Source of the DNA: Dictyobacter formicarum | GTDB lineage: Bacteria > Chloroflexota > Ktedonobacteria > Ktedonobacterales > Ktedonobacteraceae | Reading direction: 5' to 3' | NCBI RefSeq assembly: GCF_016587435.1 | Contig: NZ_BNJJ01000009.1 | Span: forward strand, 248,001 to 312,000 | Length of the DNA stretch: 64,000 bases | Shown: in pieces, positions 46,215 to 55,081 of the stretch | Position numbering within the stretch: position 1 is the stretch's first letter | Layout: the number at the start of each line of letters is the position of its first letter | The notes under the pieces: generated by a model | Database searches by the model: none | Seen by the model: the letters and a program-made list of their open reading frames with translations, nothing else | Told to the model about the DNA's origin: nothing | Position numbers and translations under genes: made by a program

Positions 46215-46799
46215 TTGCTGGAACGGGTGCGTGCCCATGATACGGCAGCCTTTGAGATGTTGTCGAGTCGTTATCGAACATCGGTGTATTGGCATGTCTT
46301 TGCATGCGTTCATGATGCGGACGCGGCGGAGGATGTGGTGCAGGAGGTTTTTTTATTGCTCTGGCTACGGGCGGAGCAGTGGCAGGGGCATGGCGCGCTG
46401 CACAGTTGGCTCTTGCGCATCGCCCATAATCAGGCTTTAAACTATCTGCGCTCGGTGCGCAGGCGTCGCCAGTTGCCTCTGGATGTACCTGTAGAGGTTA
46501 CGGAGGATGGAAATGAGCATGAGTGTATCCCTGATTGGATGGTGGATCAGCAGGCCCTTGAACCTGGTCTGTTACTGGTGCAATGGGAGCATCAGCAATT
46601 GTTGCAGGGGCTGATTGAGGGTTTGCCAGCGGAGAAGCGTGAGGTTTTTCGCCTGGTCCACGATGGAGATATGGGTTTGCAGCAGGTCGCTGACATACTC
46701 TCGATTCCAACTGGTACGGTGAAGTCGCGTTTGCACTATGCTACTAAACGACTTGCTCGCCAATGGTCTGATCTGAATAAGGATGAGGAGGATCTATAA
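46215..46799 (+). CDS. ECF-type sigma factor coupled to the fused RNA polymerase
   Basis: 194 residues. The family match begins at LLERVRAHDTAAFEML, so TTG 46215 or GTG 46227 is the start; AAAGGAG lies directly before TTG. Region 2 shows YRTSVYWHVFACV, DAEDVVQEVFLLLW and the helix GALHSWLLRIAHNQALNYLR; region 4 shows LPAEKREVFRLVHDGDMGLQQVADIL and GTVKSRLHYATKRL. The stop TAA (46797-46799) overlaps the ATG of the next gene by one base (TAATG), so translation is coupled. A sigma factor co-made with its own polymerase core is the simplest reading. Confidence 0.92.
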   Translation: MLERVRAHDTAAFEMLSSRYRTSVYWHVFACVHDADAAEDVVQEVFLLLWLRAEQWQGHGALHSWLLRIAHNQALNYLRSVRRRRQLPLDVPVEVTEDGNEHECIPDWMVDQQALEPGLLLVQWEHQQLLQGLIEGLPAEKREVFRLVHDGDMGLQQVADILSIPTGTVKSRLHYATKRLARQWSDLNKDEEDL

Positions 46800-49700
46800 T
46801 GAGCCGTGAGCTGTTGGCTGATTGGCACAAAGCTACTTTTGAGCAGTGTATCCATGAGTGGTTACCCGCGTTGCTGGCTGAGCGTTTGCCGCTGGTGGGC
46901 TACCAGGTTAATTCGACCGGTACTTATACCTATCAGATGCATCTGACATTGTCTTCTGGGCATGAGGAAGTGACGGTCACGTATCAGGATTTGCCGCAGT
47001 CAGATGCTGAGGGGGTGTTTGTATTGGATGGAGAGCGCTATGTGGTGGTCCCCTATGCTTCAGGCGATGATCTGGCTGAGGCTGATATCTTTTGTGTAGG
47101 CGAGCAACTACTACACTATTGCCAGCAACTCCTGAGTTACCATGTGCCGGATGCTGTGCCGTGGAGTGAAGCTCTGGTGCGGGCATGGCTGCCGATAGAG
47201 CGCTGGATGCGCGAGTTCTTTGGGGTCGATAAACGCCAGTTGTCCGATCTGCCATCGACAGCGCAGCGTTTGGATGAGACTAACTGGCTGGCGACCCGGC
47301 AGCATCTGTTTCGTCTGTATGTCAAGGATCGTACCCGGCTCTTTACTCCAGCCCACTTTGGGCGTGTCTGTCCGTTCGAGACTCCAGAGGGTCCAAATAT
47401 TGGGCGCATCTTCCCTCTGGTCCTTGGGGCGGCTATTCGGTCCGGTAAACTTGTGGTGCTGGATGATCGACCCGCTGCAATGCTGGGACCAGAGGCATCC
47501 ATGATTCCTTTGCTGGAGCATGATCATCCACGTAGCCTGCTGATGGGCGCAAATATGCTGCGCCAGTGGTTGCAGCCACCGCAGCCTGAGGTGGCCCTGG
47601 TGCAGAGCGGCAATGAGCCGGTGGCACCAGATTTCTGGTGCGGTCGTAATTTTTTGACGGCTTTGACTTCCTGGGGTGTGGATACCTTTGATGATGGGAT
47701 TCTCTTGAGCGCTTCGGCGGCCAGGCGGCTGGATTATCCACGCGCTGTTGAGCCGGGCGATAAGTTGAGCAATCGCCATGGTATTAAGGGGGTGGTGAGC
47801 CGCATTGTGCCGGATGAGCAGATGCCGCACCTGGCGGATGGGACACCGGTCGAGCTGGTTTATAATGTTGCTAGTCTGCATGTGCATCAGTCGTTCGGTG
47901 TGGTGTGGGAGGCTGTGCTGGGGCGTATCGCGCATGCACAGGGTATACCGACTGTGGTTCCTCCTTTTGCGTCTCCGGATGAGCAGTCAATACGGGCCGC
48001 GCTGGCTGCCAGTGGGTTGCCGAAAGATGGTATGGAAACGCTGACTGTCGGTTCGGCCGGCGAGCCTGTGCAGCAGCGCTGTACCGTAGGTTGGATCTAT
48101 TGGGGGCGCCTGACACATATGGCACAGGAAAAGTTGCAGGCAGGATTGAATCCTCAACGCGGGCAGCGGCGCGGTGAGCTTGAGTACTTTGCCTTGCGTA
48201 ATGGTGGCGCGTTTGAGAATATTCGTGAGCAGTTCCATTCCTGCGCACTGGCTCCGCAGGAGCTTGCTGATGATTCTGGTTCTGAGGTGGGACAACAAGC
48301 GCCCGCGCTGGCTCCACAGTTTATGTCTGTGGCGCGACGTCTGGCGGCCATTGGCATCCATGCCGAACTGACGGCTGAACGGCGACTGGTGTTCAGGCTG
48401 GCCCCTCCCACCGGTGAGGTGCTGCAACTGGCCCGGCCTGTTGCTCATCCCTGGTTGAAGAACCAGCAGTTGACGAGCATTGGTGCGTATCGCGTCTGCC
48501 ATGAGTTGGCGGAATATCCAGCGTTGGTGGCAGCCAATACGCGCTTACAACGCATCCTTGCCAGTCAGGCGCCGGAAAGTCTGGCTCGCCAGGCGCTGGA
48601 CCAGTTGACCATGCATGTCCATGCCTTCTGTCGGGCTCTGATCACGCCCACTCAACTGCGCTTTAATGCCTTTACCTCGTCCTCGTCGCGCGCGGTAGTC
48701 GTGCCTACGCTGGATATACACTATGACCAGGTTGGCATACCGGAGGAGATGGCCTGGTTCCTCTTTGCTCCGCAGTTGAAGCGCGAGCTGGATGCTGCGG
48801 AGGTTGAACAGCGTAGCGAGCGTGCCAGCCAGCTGCTGGATCGTCTGATGGAGGTTGCCTGGGTTATACTCAATCGTGCACCCGTTTTTGATCTACGCAC
48901 CTTTGTGGCTTGTCACCCGGTGCGTTATCCTGATGCTGCGTTACATGTCCATCCCCTGGTGAGCCGCCAGATACAGGCCGATTTTGATGGCGATCAGGTG
49001 GCGGTCTTCTTGCCGCTGAGCGCAGGCGCGCAGCAAGAGGCCGGCGCGCGCCTGTCGGTCGTTGCCCAGCTGAGTCATAATCCTGCCTTAATAAAGGCTC
49101 TGCTGCCCTCACACGAGATCATGTGGGGGCTGGCTCACATGAGCCAGACATCCGAAGGTAGATCCGAACTGGTTACCTTGCTCAATCCATCCCTGGCCAA
49201 TGTATTGTCTGATATCATCCTGACCCAGGCCATGCTGCTGGAACAGTTGCAAATGTTGCTCCAACAGCATGGTTCTGAGCGGGTGGTACAGACGCTTGAG
49301 CGCGTCTGGCGGCGCGGCTTTGAGCAGGCTCGGCTCGCTGGCGTCTCGATCAATCCTTTTATTGGTAGCGATGTACGACAGCATCGACCCCCCACTGATG
49401 TTCGTGCCAAGGATTGGTCACACTGGCTGGCTGAGCAAGCCGAATACCTGGGGGCCAGTGTCGATTATGCAGATCCCGATCAGGGTACGCAGCTATTGAC
49501 GGTGAAGAGCGGCGCCCTGGGCGATATTCCTCACCTGCTAGCCCTCTACGCTGGCCAGGAGACCGTCTCAGATGTCCATGGAACGCCGGTGGCAATTACA
49601 CATGGTTATTGCGATGGTCTGACCGCTCAGGAGCTGTATGCCCAGGCCGTGGGGGCCCGGCAATCTTTTGCCGATGTGTTACAGGAATGGGACATGATTG

Positions 49701-49858
49701 GCAAGCAGATTCAGGCGCAAAATAGAACAAAAAGCTACCATGTGCTTGGACGCGCCATGTGCTCCTCCGAGCCCGGCATGGTCTTTGCCCATGCCGCTTT
49801 GCAGCGCGAGGTCGATCCCCTCATCGACACCGATAGCCGGCTCTTCGTTGGCCTATAA
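46799..49858 (+). CDS. single-chain beta-beta' fused RNA polymerase-like protein
   Basis: 1019 residues, about 40 % of normal beta plus beta'. The beta half (1-480) has GVFVLDGER...VVPY, REFFGVDKRQLSD, CPFETPEGPNIG (191-202), GDKLSNRHGIKGV with the two catalytic-site lysines K322 and K330, and GWIYWGRL plus RRGELEYFALRNGGAF (457-472). The beta' half (about 500-1019) has RAVVVPTLDIHYDQVGIP, ILNRAP (690-695), HVHPL and QADFDGDQVAVF with metal-binding D728, D730 and D732, then VKSGALGDI and a bridge-helix-like GARQSFADVL (952-961). Beta lobes and flap, the beta' zinc ribbon and clamp, and most of the trigger loop are missing or unrecognisable. The gene is coupled to an ECF sigma gene. It probably transcribes specific targets; an inactive role is less likely because all catalytic acids and lysines remain. 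Confidence 0.92.
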   Translation: MSRELLADWHKATFEQCIHEWLPALLAERLPLVGYQVNSTGTYTYQMHLTLSSGHEEVTVTYQDLPQSDAEGVFVLDGERYVVVPYASGDDLAEADIFCVGEQLLHYCQQLLSYHVPDAVPWSEALVRAWLPIERWMREFFGVDKRQLSDLPSTAQRLDETNWLATRQHLFRLYVKDRTRLFTPAHFGRVCPFETPEGPNIGRIFPLVLGAAIRSGKLVVLDDRPAAMLGPEASMIPLLEHDHPRSLLMGANMLRQWLQPPQPEVALVQSGNEPVAPDFWCGRNFLTALTSWGVDTFDDGILLSASAARRLDYPRAVEPGDKLSNRHGIKGVVSRIVPDEQMPHLADGTPVELVYNVASLHVHQSFGVVWEAVLGRIAHAQGIPTVVPPFASPDEQSIRAALAASGLPKDGMETLTVGSAGEPVQQRCTVGWIYWGRLTHMAQEKLQAGLNPQRGQRRGELEYFALRNGGAFENIREQFHSCALAPQELADDSGSEVGQQAPALAPQFMSVARRLAAIGIHAELTAERRLVFRLAPPTGEVLQLARPVAHPWLKNQQLTSIGAYRVCHELAEYPALVAANTRLQRILASQAPESLARQALDQLTMHVHAFCRALITPTQLRFNAFTSSSSRAVVVPTLDIHYDQVGIPEEMAWFLFAPQLKRELDAAEVEQRSERASQLLDRLMEVAWVILNRAPVFDLRTFVACHPVRYPDAALHVHPLVSRQIQADFDGDQVAVFLPLSAGAQQEAGARLSVVAQLSHNPALIKALLPSHEIMWGLAHMSQTSEGRSELVTLLNPSLANVLSDIILTQAMLLEQLQMLLQQHGSERVVQTLERVWRRGFEQARLAGVSINPFIGSDVRQHRPPTDVRAKDWSHWLAEQAEYLGASVDYADPDQGTQLLTVKSGALGDIPHLLALYAGQETVSDVHGTPVAITHGYCDGLTAQELYAQAVGARQSFADVLQEWDMIGKQIQAQNRTKSYHVLGRAMCSSEPGMVFAHAALQREVDPLIDTDSRLFVGL

Positions 49859-49936
49859 TTCCCATCACAATGGGGATCAAAGCGCCCCGCGCGAGCGGGT
49901 GCGCCAGCGCCCCCAGGCTGACGCACCGACCCTCTG

Positions 49937-50001
49937 TTTAATATAGTCAATAGTGCAAAAAGTGCGCTCAGCGCACTTTTTGCACTATTGACTATATTAA
50001 A
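49937..50001. repeat. long palindrome, 32-nt arms with 1-nt spacer (no core)
   Basis: 49937-49968 and 49970-50001 are perfect complements around C49969. It directly follows the fused-polymerase gene. The usual core is absent, but a GC-rich block with GCGGGTGCG... lies between the gene and the palindrome. Confidence 0.85.
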
Positions 50002-50041
50002 GCGGCGACAAATAGGACCCTCGTGTCCATTTGTCGCCGCT
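50001..50041 (+). terminator. intrinsic terminator
   Basis: AGCGGCGACAAAT (50001-50013) pairs with ATTTGTCGCCGCT (50029-50041), with GGAC...GTCC inside, then ATTTTA. It should end the sigma-RNAP transcript. No gene lies between here and 50345. Confidence 0.72.
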
Positions 50042-50345
50042 ATTTTAACCTCAATCACTCTAGGGGGGCTTGGGAGCTACCCTCGCGTACTAGTACTATC
50101 TGACTTATTGGGGATATATTTGCGTCTTTTATGCTTTTGCGCTATTATTAAGACCTGTTCTAGGCAGACAGGATAGTCCTCACCTGGGCCATATATGGTA
50201 TCTACCGCATATATATCTGCTTGTCCTACCAGGTTCACCAGAGCGTGAGTAGTTACATCCCACCGCTTGACGAGAATATCTATTCTGTTATACTTATGCA
50301 TAAGAACAAATGTTCTAAAAAATCTAACTAGAAGGAGGAATCGTA

Positions 50346-51086
50346 ATGGGAACGACTTATACCCGCCGGCAGCCCGCCTATTACGATGTGGAGGATCGTG
50401 ACGATCTCTACGTGACGCGTATGCCGAGTAGCGCCCGTCGCTATAAGCCATACGAGACAATAGATGATCCTCTGGTCTTAAAAAACCAGAACACGTCTTC
50501 CATTCAACGTCGTCGTTCAAGTGGCAATACAACCACGAAAAATCAGGGTGTATATACCACACGGCAACCAGGTAGTGCTGCTTCCAGTGCTGTCCGACCA
50601 TCCAGAACGGTAGATGTTCGCCTGGATGATCATGATCGCGATCGCAATCGCAATGGTAAAAACCCACGCAAGCAGCCACGGCGCTTTGTACCAACATTAA
50701 TTGTTGGCATGATCGTTGCTGTGGTGCTTCTGTTCGGTCTGACATCACTGGTTTCATGGTGGCAGGGCTTTCAACAAGATATGACCTATGGTTATCCGCG
50801 CACTGCTCAGATTGATGCAGTGGTCGGTCATAACGATAGCAAAGATCACCTCACCCACTTTCTTTTTATTAATCTCCATGGACATATCCAAGTTATTGAA
50901 ATCCCAGGTGGTGATACTTCGAAAACTCGTATCTTTAACGGCCCTGTTCTTGATGGTTCTGGCCAGGATCTCATTCCCGTAACCGGGAACGTGGTCAACC
51001 AGCAGGGAAAAATCAATCTGATTGTCCATGTCGGTAGCCAGGATTTCACCTTCGTCAATGATGGAAAGATGTTCCATCCGCGCTGA
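50346..51086 (+). CDS. single-pass membrane protein of unknown function
   Basis: 246 residues; ATG 50346 after AAGGAGG. The first 113 residues are disordered, Arg/Asp/Thr-rich and cytoplasmic. One membrane helix (114-138) follows, then an outer domain of about 105 residues with alternating strands (FLFINLHGHIQVIEIPGGD, IFNGPVLDGSG, VHVGSQDFTF). No catalytic motif was recognised. Proteins with this plan are common in Ktedonobacteria. It lies 490 bases after the polymerase gene and is probably separate from it. Confidence 0.75.
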   Translation: MGTTYTRRQPAYYDVEDRDDLYVTRMPSSARRYKPYETIDDPLVLKNQNTSSIQRRRSSGNTTTKNQGVYTTRQPGSAASSAVRPSRTVDVRLDDHDRDRNRNGKNPRKQPRRFVPTLIVGMIVAVVLLFGLTSLVSWWQGFQQDMTYGYPRTAQIDAVVGHNDSKDHLTHFLFINLHGHIQVIEIPGGDTSKTRIFNGPVLDGSGQDLIPVTGNVVNQQGKINLIVHVGSQDFTFVNDGKMFHPR

Positions 51087-51130
51087 TTATGTTTTAGATA
51101 GAATTTTTTATGTATTGTATAGAAATTTAT

Positions 51131-52195
51131 CTATGAATCAGCTTTCTCCTGCGCAAGGAGGCGGCGTTTGCGCTCGATGCCCCAGCGGTATCCCCCGGCG
51201 GCGCCGTCTTCTCTTACCACCCGGTGACAGGGTATGATCAGGGCCACTGGATTGGTGGCACAAGCATTGGCGACCGCGCGTGCCTTCTTCTTGTCTCCCA
51301 GACTGCGGGCAACTTCTCCATACGAGCGCGTTTCCCCTTGTGGTATGTTGCGCAAGACGTTCCAGACGCGCCATTGAAAGGCTGTGGCCTGGATATCGAT
51401 GGGGAGATTTAACTGGGACCAGCTGTGCTCTCCCTGCAAAAACTGAAGGAGCTCTCTGACCCATGTTTCTAGCTGACTGTTATCCTGCTGGATCTCGGCG
51501 GCTGGATATTCTTTGCGCAATTCACGCTCCAGTTCCGTATCTTGATCTCCCAGGCTGACTGCGCAGACGCCTTTCTCAGTGGCTCCAACCAGCAGGCGGC
51601 CCAGAGGACTGTCGACGATGGTATAGGCGATCTGCATGCCCTGGCCGCCGCGACGATAGGTGTTGGGTGTCATGCCCATATGGGTCGGGACGCGTTCGTA
51701 CAGGCGGCTGATCGAGCCATAGCCAACATCGTAGAGGGCGGCCGTGACGGCTTCTCCTTCGCGCAGGCGGTTCTTGAGTTGTTTGAGCCTCTGAGACTCT
51801 ACGTATTGTCGCGGTGTGATGCCTGTGGCCTGTTTGAAGATGCGCTGCAGGTAAAAGGGACTGAGATGGGCCTCCTGGCTTAACTGAGCAAGGGTCAGGC
51901 GCTCCTCTAAATGTTCTTCTATGTAAGTACACATGCGCTGGATAATCTCCTCATTGGTCGTACTGGTGCCTGATTGCCGTTGCGGTTGGCAGCGCAGGCA
52001 GGGACGATAGCCCGCTTCTTCGGCAGCTTGCGTGTCACTGAAAAACATCACATTCTCTCGTAATGGCTTGCGTGATGGACAGGATGGCTTACAATAGATG
52101 CCCGTAGAGCGCACTCCATAGACAGAAGCACCATCCGCATGATTATCTCTCCCCATCACTGCAAGCCAGCGTTGTTCTTCCTGCGTTGTGTTCAT
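51131..52195 (-). CDS. ada: Ada: methylphosphotriester-DNA and O6-methylguanine repair protein/activator
   Basis: ATG 52195 (MNTTQEEQRW) has CAGGAG upstream; the frame begins 12 codons earlier. The N-terminal Ada domain has the zinc/acceptor cysteines in GIYCKPSC and CLRCQ. An AraC-type helix-turn-helix region follows (LTLAQLSQEAHLSPFYLQRI and YVESQRLKQLK). The C-terminal Ogt domain has the acceptor PCHRVV with a preceding NPVALII. The three parts are those of E. coli Ada. It repairs alkylated DNA and, after self-methylation, activates its regulon. The gene is single and ends close to the convergent membrane-protein gene at 51086. Confidence 0.95.
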   Translation of the reverse strand: MNTTQEEQRWLAVMGRDNHADGASVYGVRSTGIYCKPSCPSRKPLRENVMFFSDTQAAEEAGYRPCLRCQPQRQSGTSTTNEEIIQRMCTYIEEHLEERLTLAQLSQEAHLSPFYLQRIFKQATGITPRQYVESQRLKQLKNRLREGEAVTAALYDVGYGSISRLYERVPTHMGMTPNTYRRGGQGMQIAYTIVDSPLGRLLVGATEKGVCAVSLGDQDTELERELRKEYPAAEIQQDNSQLETWVRELLQFLQGEHSWSQLNLPIDIQATAFQWRVWNVLRNIPQGETRSYGEVARSLGDKKKARAVANACATNPVALIIPCHRVVREDGAAGGYRWGIERKRRLLAQEKADS

Positions 52196-52400
52196 GTGTA
52201 CTCCTGATTGAGCGCTGGTAGCCGCTCGCAAAATTCAGATGTTCTAGGAATTTTCTCGTTTGGTATGTTACGATGATAATATAAAATTCCCTCAGAATCT
52301 ATCTGTTTCTTGTTTTTTAATATCGCTGGCGTCGCCACGGCTTCCTTTTTTGCGTAAAGAAGCTGGAGGCGAGCATTGACCAGGAAGGAAGAAGGTCTTT

Positions 52401-53597
52401 ATGCAGCAGGTATCTCAACCCGATAGCTTGAAATTAGAGATTGATGAACGCGTGCCCGATCTGGTGGCCATGCGGCGCGATCTCCATGAGCACCCCGAAA
52501 CGGCTTTTGAGGAGGTCCGCACTGCCAGTATTGCCGAGCAGCGCCTGCGCGCCCTGGGCCTTGAGGTTCAGACAGGGATTGCTAAGACTGGTGTGGTTGG
52601 CCTCTTACGTGGCGGTGCCGCTGGCCCTGATGCCAGAACGCTGGCTATTCGCGCGGATATGGATGCCTTGCCTATTCAGGAATTGAATACTATTGATTAT
52701 CGCTCACAGGTCGACGGCAAAATGCATGCCTGCGGTCATGATGGTCATACCTCAATTGGGCTCACTGTAGCCGATATTTTGAGCCGTCGACGCTCTGAAT
52801 TGAAGGGGAACATCAAGTTTATTTTTCAGCCGGCTGAAGAGGTTGTTGGCGGAGCCAAACCGATGGTGGAGGCAGGCGTGATGGATGATGTGGATGGCGT
52901 AATTGGCCTGCATTTGTTCAGTGTCTATCCGATTGGTCGTGTGGGCGTGCGCGCTGGTACTACCTTTGCCAGTGCCGATAAGTTGACTCTGACCGTCCAT
53001 GGTAAGGGTGGTCATGGCGGTATCCCGGATGGTGCGGTGGATCCAATTATGATCTCGGCCCATGTGATTACAGCGTTGCAGACCCTGATTAGCCGTGAGA
53101 CCTCGCCTTTTAGTCCAGCCGTGATTACCATCGGTACGATTAATGCCGGTACCGCTTTCAATATTATCCCCGAAAAAGTTGAGATGGGTGGAACTTTACG
53201 CGCTTTCTCAGAAGAGCACCGCGCTTATCTGACCCGGCGTATCGAGGAAGTGGCTAATGGCGTAGCCACCGCCATGGGAGGTTCCTGCACGGTTAATGTA
53301 TTTGATGGCTGCCCACCCTGCGTGAACAATGCCGCCATGACGCAAATGGTTCAGGGAGCCGCCGTTGCTACTGTTGGTCAGGAGTTCGTCGATACCGGCG
53401 ATGACATCCGCACGACCGGTGCCGACGACATGGCTTATTTCCTGAATGCGGTCCCTGGCTGCTACTTTATTGTGGGCGCTAATAATGAAGAGAAAGGTGC
53501 TCGCTATCCACATCATCATCCCCGCTTCAACGTTGATGAGGATGCGCTGCCGATTGCTGTTGAGGTATTAGTGCGCTCCGCTCTTGCCTTTTTTTAA
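52401..53597 (+). CDS. M20 family metallo-amidohydrolase
   Basis: 398 residues; ATG 52401 after AAGGAAG. It has the M20D pattern of N-acyl-amino-acid/IAA-amino-acid hydrolases: ETAFEEVRT, RADMDALPI, the zinc ligands in HACGHDGHTS, FQPAEEVVGGA with the catalytic Glu, GLHLFS, a dimerisation domain (about 180-295) with GKGGHGGIPDGAVD, and the last ligand in PHHHPRFN. It should cleave an acyl or amide bond of a small substrate such as N-acetyl-amino acids. It has no signal peptide. It stands alone, with a palindromic element after it. Confidence 0.93.
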   Translation: MQQVSQPDSLKLEIDERVPDLVAMRRDLHEHPETAFEEVRTASIAEQRLRALGLEVQTGIAKTGVVGLLRGGAAGPDARTLAIRADMDALPIQELNTIDYRSQVDGKMHACGHDGHTSIGLTVADILSRRRSELKGNIKFIFQPAEEVVGGAKPMVEAGVMDDVDGVIGLHLFSVYPIGRVGVRAGTTFASADKLTLTVHGKGGHGGIPDGAVDPIMISAHVITALQTLISRETSPFSPAVITIGTINAGTAFNIIPEKVEMGGTLRAFSEEHRAYLTRRIEEVANGVATAMGGSCTVNVFDGCPPCVNNAAMTQMVQGAAVATVGQEFVDTGDDIRTTGADDMAYFLNAVPGCYFIVGANNEEKGARYPHHHPRFNVDEDALPIAVEVLVRSALAFF

Positions 53598-53647
53598 TCT
53601 TCCATTTTGTGCAACAGCCTGGGAGTGCTGACGCCCCCATATCTTTT

Positions 53648-53830
53648 TTATACAGTTTTGCCGAAAGCGCGCTGTGCGCGCTTTCGGCAAAACTGTATAA
53701 GAGCACGTCTGAAAGCCATGCTGTTCGCGCCTTCTGCCCCTGACGCTACGCGCCTTCGGCGCTCAAAAGATTTTTCATGGGTGGTGCAGCAGATGCGTAT
53801 TCGCGCACCTGCTGCACCACCCATGAAAAA
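53648..53830 (+). repeat. palindromic element, copy 5 (composite)
   Basis: Left palindrome: 25-nt arms 53648-53672 and 53676-53700 (3-nt centre). Linker AAGAGCACGTCTGAAAGC, then the core 53726-53768 ending GGCGCTCAAAAG. Right palindrome: 27-nt arms 53771-53797 and 53804-53830 with one mismatch. The order of parts equals that at 5804-5980. A GGGGACGCCTGCGTTCCCC block follows, as at 19.6 kb. The element lies between convergent genes. Confidence 0.9.
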
Positions 53831-53869
53831 AAGAGAGTGGGGACGCCTGCGTTCCCCAGGCCCAGGAGC

Positions 53870-53901
53870 GCTCTGATTCCCAACATACTGGGAATCAGAG
53901 C
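53870..53901 (+). terminator. 12-bp hairpin with T-run
   Basis: GCTCTGATTCCC (53870-53881) pairs with GGGAATCAGAGC (53890-53901), then CGTTCTTTT. It can end transcripts from the amidohydrolase side. Confidence 0.75.
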
Positions 53902-53914
53902 CGTTCTTTTGTCA

Positions 53915-54784
53915 CTATTTCTCGTTTAATGCCTGTTGCATATATTCGCGTAATGCAGGGGCGATATCTGGATTACGCAAAGCCCAGGCAATCGAGGTCG
54001 TCAAAAGCCCCAGTGGCGTGCCCATGTCATAGCGGTTGCCTGTATAATGCAAACCATGGCAGCGCCCGGCGCGAGCCTGTTCGAGCAACGCATCCGTCAA
54101 CTGGATTTCACCACCTCGGCCGGGTTTTGTTTTCTCAAGAATAGTGAAAATATCTGGCGTCAGAACGTAGCGACCCGCGACCGCCAGATCGGAAGGAGCC
54201 TCTTCAATGGCTGGTTTTTCCACCAGATCTTTCACCTGATAGGTATACGATCCTTTTTCCTCGACCGAAGCGATACCATAAGATGGGATCAGCTCACGAG
54301 GCGTCGAAAAGAGAGAAAGCACCGTTGTCTGATACGTTTCATAGATCTCTATCAAGCGTGGAAGACAGGGGGTTTCGGGCGCGAAAATCTCATCGCCCAG
54401 CATGACCACGAATGGCTCATCGCCAACCGCCTCTTTAGCGCACAGTACCGCGTGTCCTAGCCCGAGCGGTTCTGCCTGGCGTACCGACACATACTTTGCC
54501 ATCTCCTGAATGTGCCGTACGGCAGCTAGCTCTTTCTCCTTCCCCTTCCGCTCCAGGGCCTGTTCTAGCTCTGGAAAAGCATCAAAGTGATCTTCAATTG
54601 CGCGCTTACTGCGGCTTGTCACAAAAATGATCTCCTCGATGCCGGCCTCCACCGCCTCTTCCACAATGTATTGTACGGTTGGTTTATCTACAATAGGCAA
54701 AAGCTCTTTTGGCACAACCTTAGTAGCAGGGAGTACCCGTGTGCCTAGACCGGCCACCGGCAGTACTGCTTTACGAATGCGCAT
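53915..54784 (-). CDS. galU: UTP-glucose-1-phosphate uridylyltransferase
   Basis: 289 residues, the usual GalU length; the start at 54784 follows GGAGG. Clear motifs are the nucleotide-binding AGLGTRVLPATKVVPKELLPI, the KPTVQYIVEEA segment, VMLGDEIF with the metal-binding Asp, and VEKP and GEIQLTDAL. It makes UDP-glucose, the activated sugar for cell-surface polymers and for polyprenyl-phosphate glucose. It could supply donors to the glycosyltransferase genes at 12-22 kb, though it is far away and singly transcribed. Confidence 0.96.
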   Translation of the reverse strand: MRIRKAVLPVAGLGTRVLPATKVVPKELLPIVDKPTVQYIVEEAVEAGIEEIIFVTSRSKRAIEDHFDAFPELEQALERKGKEKELAAVRHIQEMAKYVSVRQAEPLGLGHAVLCAKEAVGDEPFVVMLGDEIFAPETPCLPRLIEIYETYQTTVLSLFSTPRELIPSYGIASVEEKGSYTYQVKDLVEKPAIEEAPSDLAVAGRYVLTPDIFTILEKTKPGRGGEIQLTDALLEQARAGRCHGLHYTGNRYDMGTPLGLLTTSIAWALRNPDIAPALREYMQQALNEK

Positions 54785-55028
54785 CTATCCTCCTTATAAT
54801 AAGCACAGGCAATCAAACTGACATGCCTGCTATCTATAACATTCATGATCCGTATCGTATTGTATTGTATTTTATTGCATTGCTGAGGTCAATCTGAACA
54901 ACGTGACTGACAGCGAAAACGCAGAACGCAACCAACCAACCCTCTGCCAGAAGACAGATGGTGGTTTTGTGAAGGCTCTTCTTTTCCTCATCGCCGCCGG
55001 TGGCACCCGAAAGTGCCTCTCAACAATA

Positions 55029-55076
55029 TATAAAAAGAAGATGGAGGTGCATCGCACATTCCATCTTCTTTTTATA
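55029..55076 (-). terminator. 16-bp hairpin, bidirectional
   Basis: TATAAAAAGAAGATGG (55029-55044) pairs with CCATCTTCTTTTTATA (55061-55076), with GGTGC...GCAC inside. It follows the small minus-strand gene at 55082. No gene was found in 54785-55028. Confidence 0.78.
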
Positions 55077-55081
55077 GCTCA

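Noticed and set aside
46037..50001. Sigma-RNAP operon as a transposon bounded by the two long palindromes
   Set aside because: The two palindromes differ in sequence, and similar palindromes occur throughout the window; no transposase or target duplication was seen.
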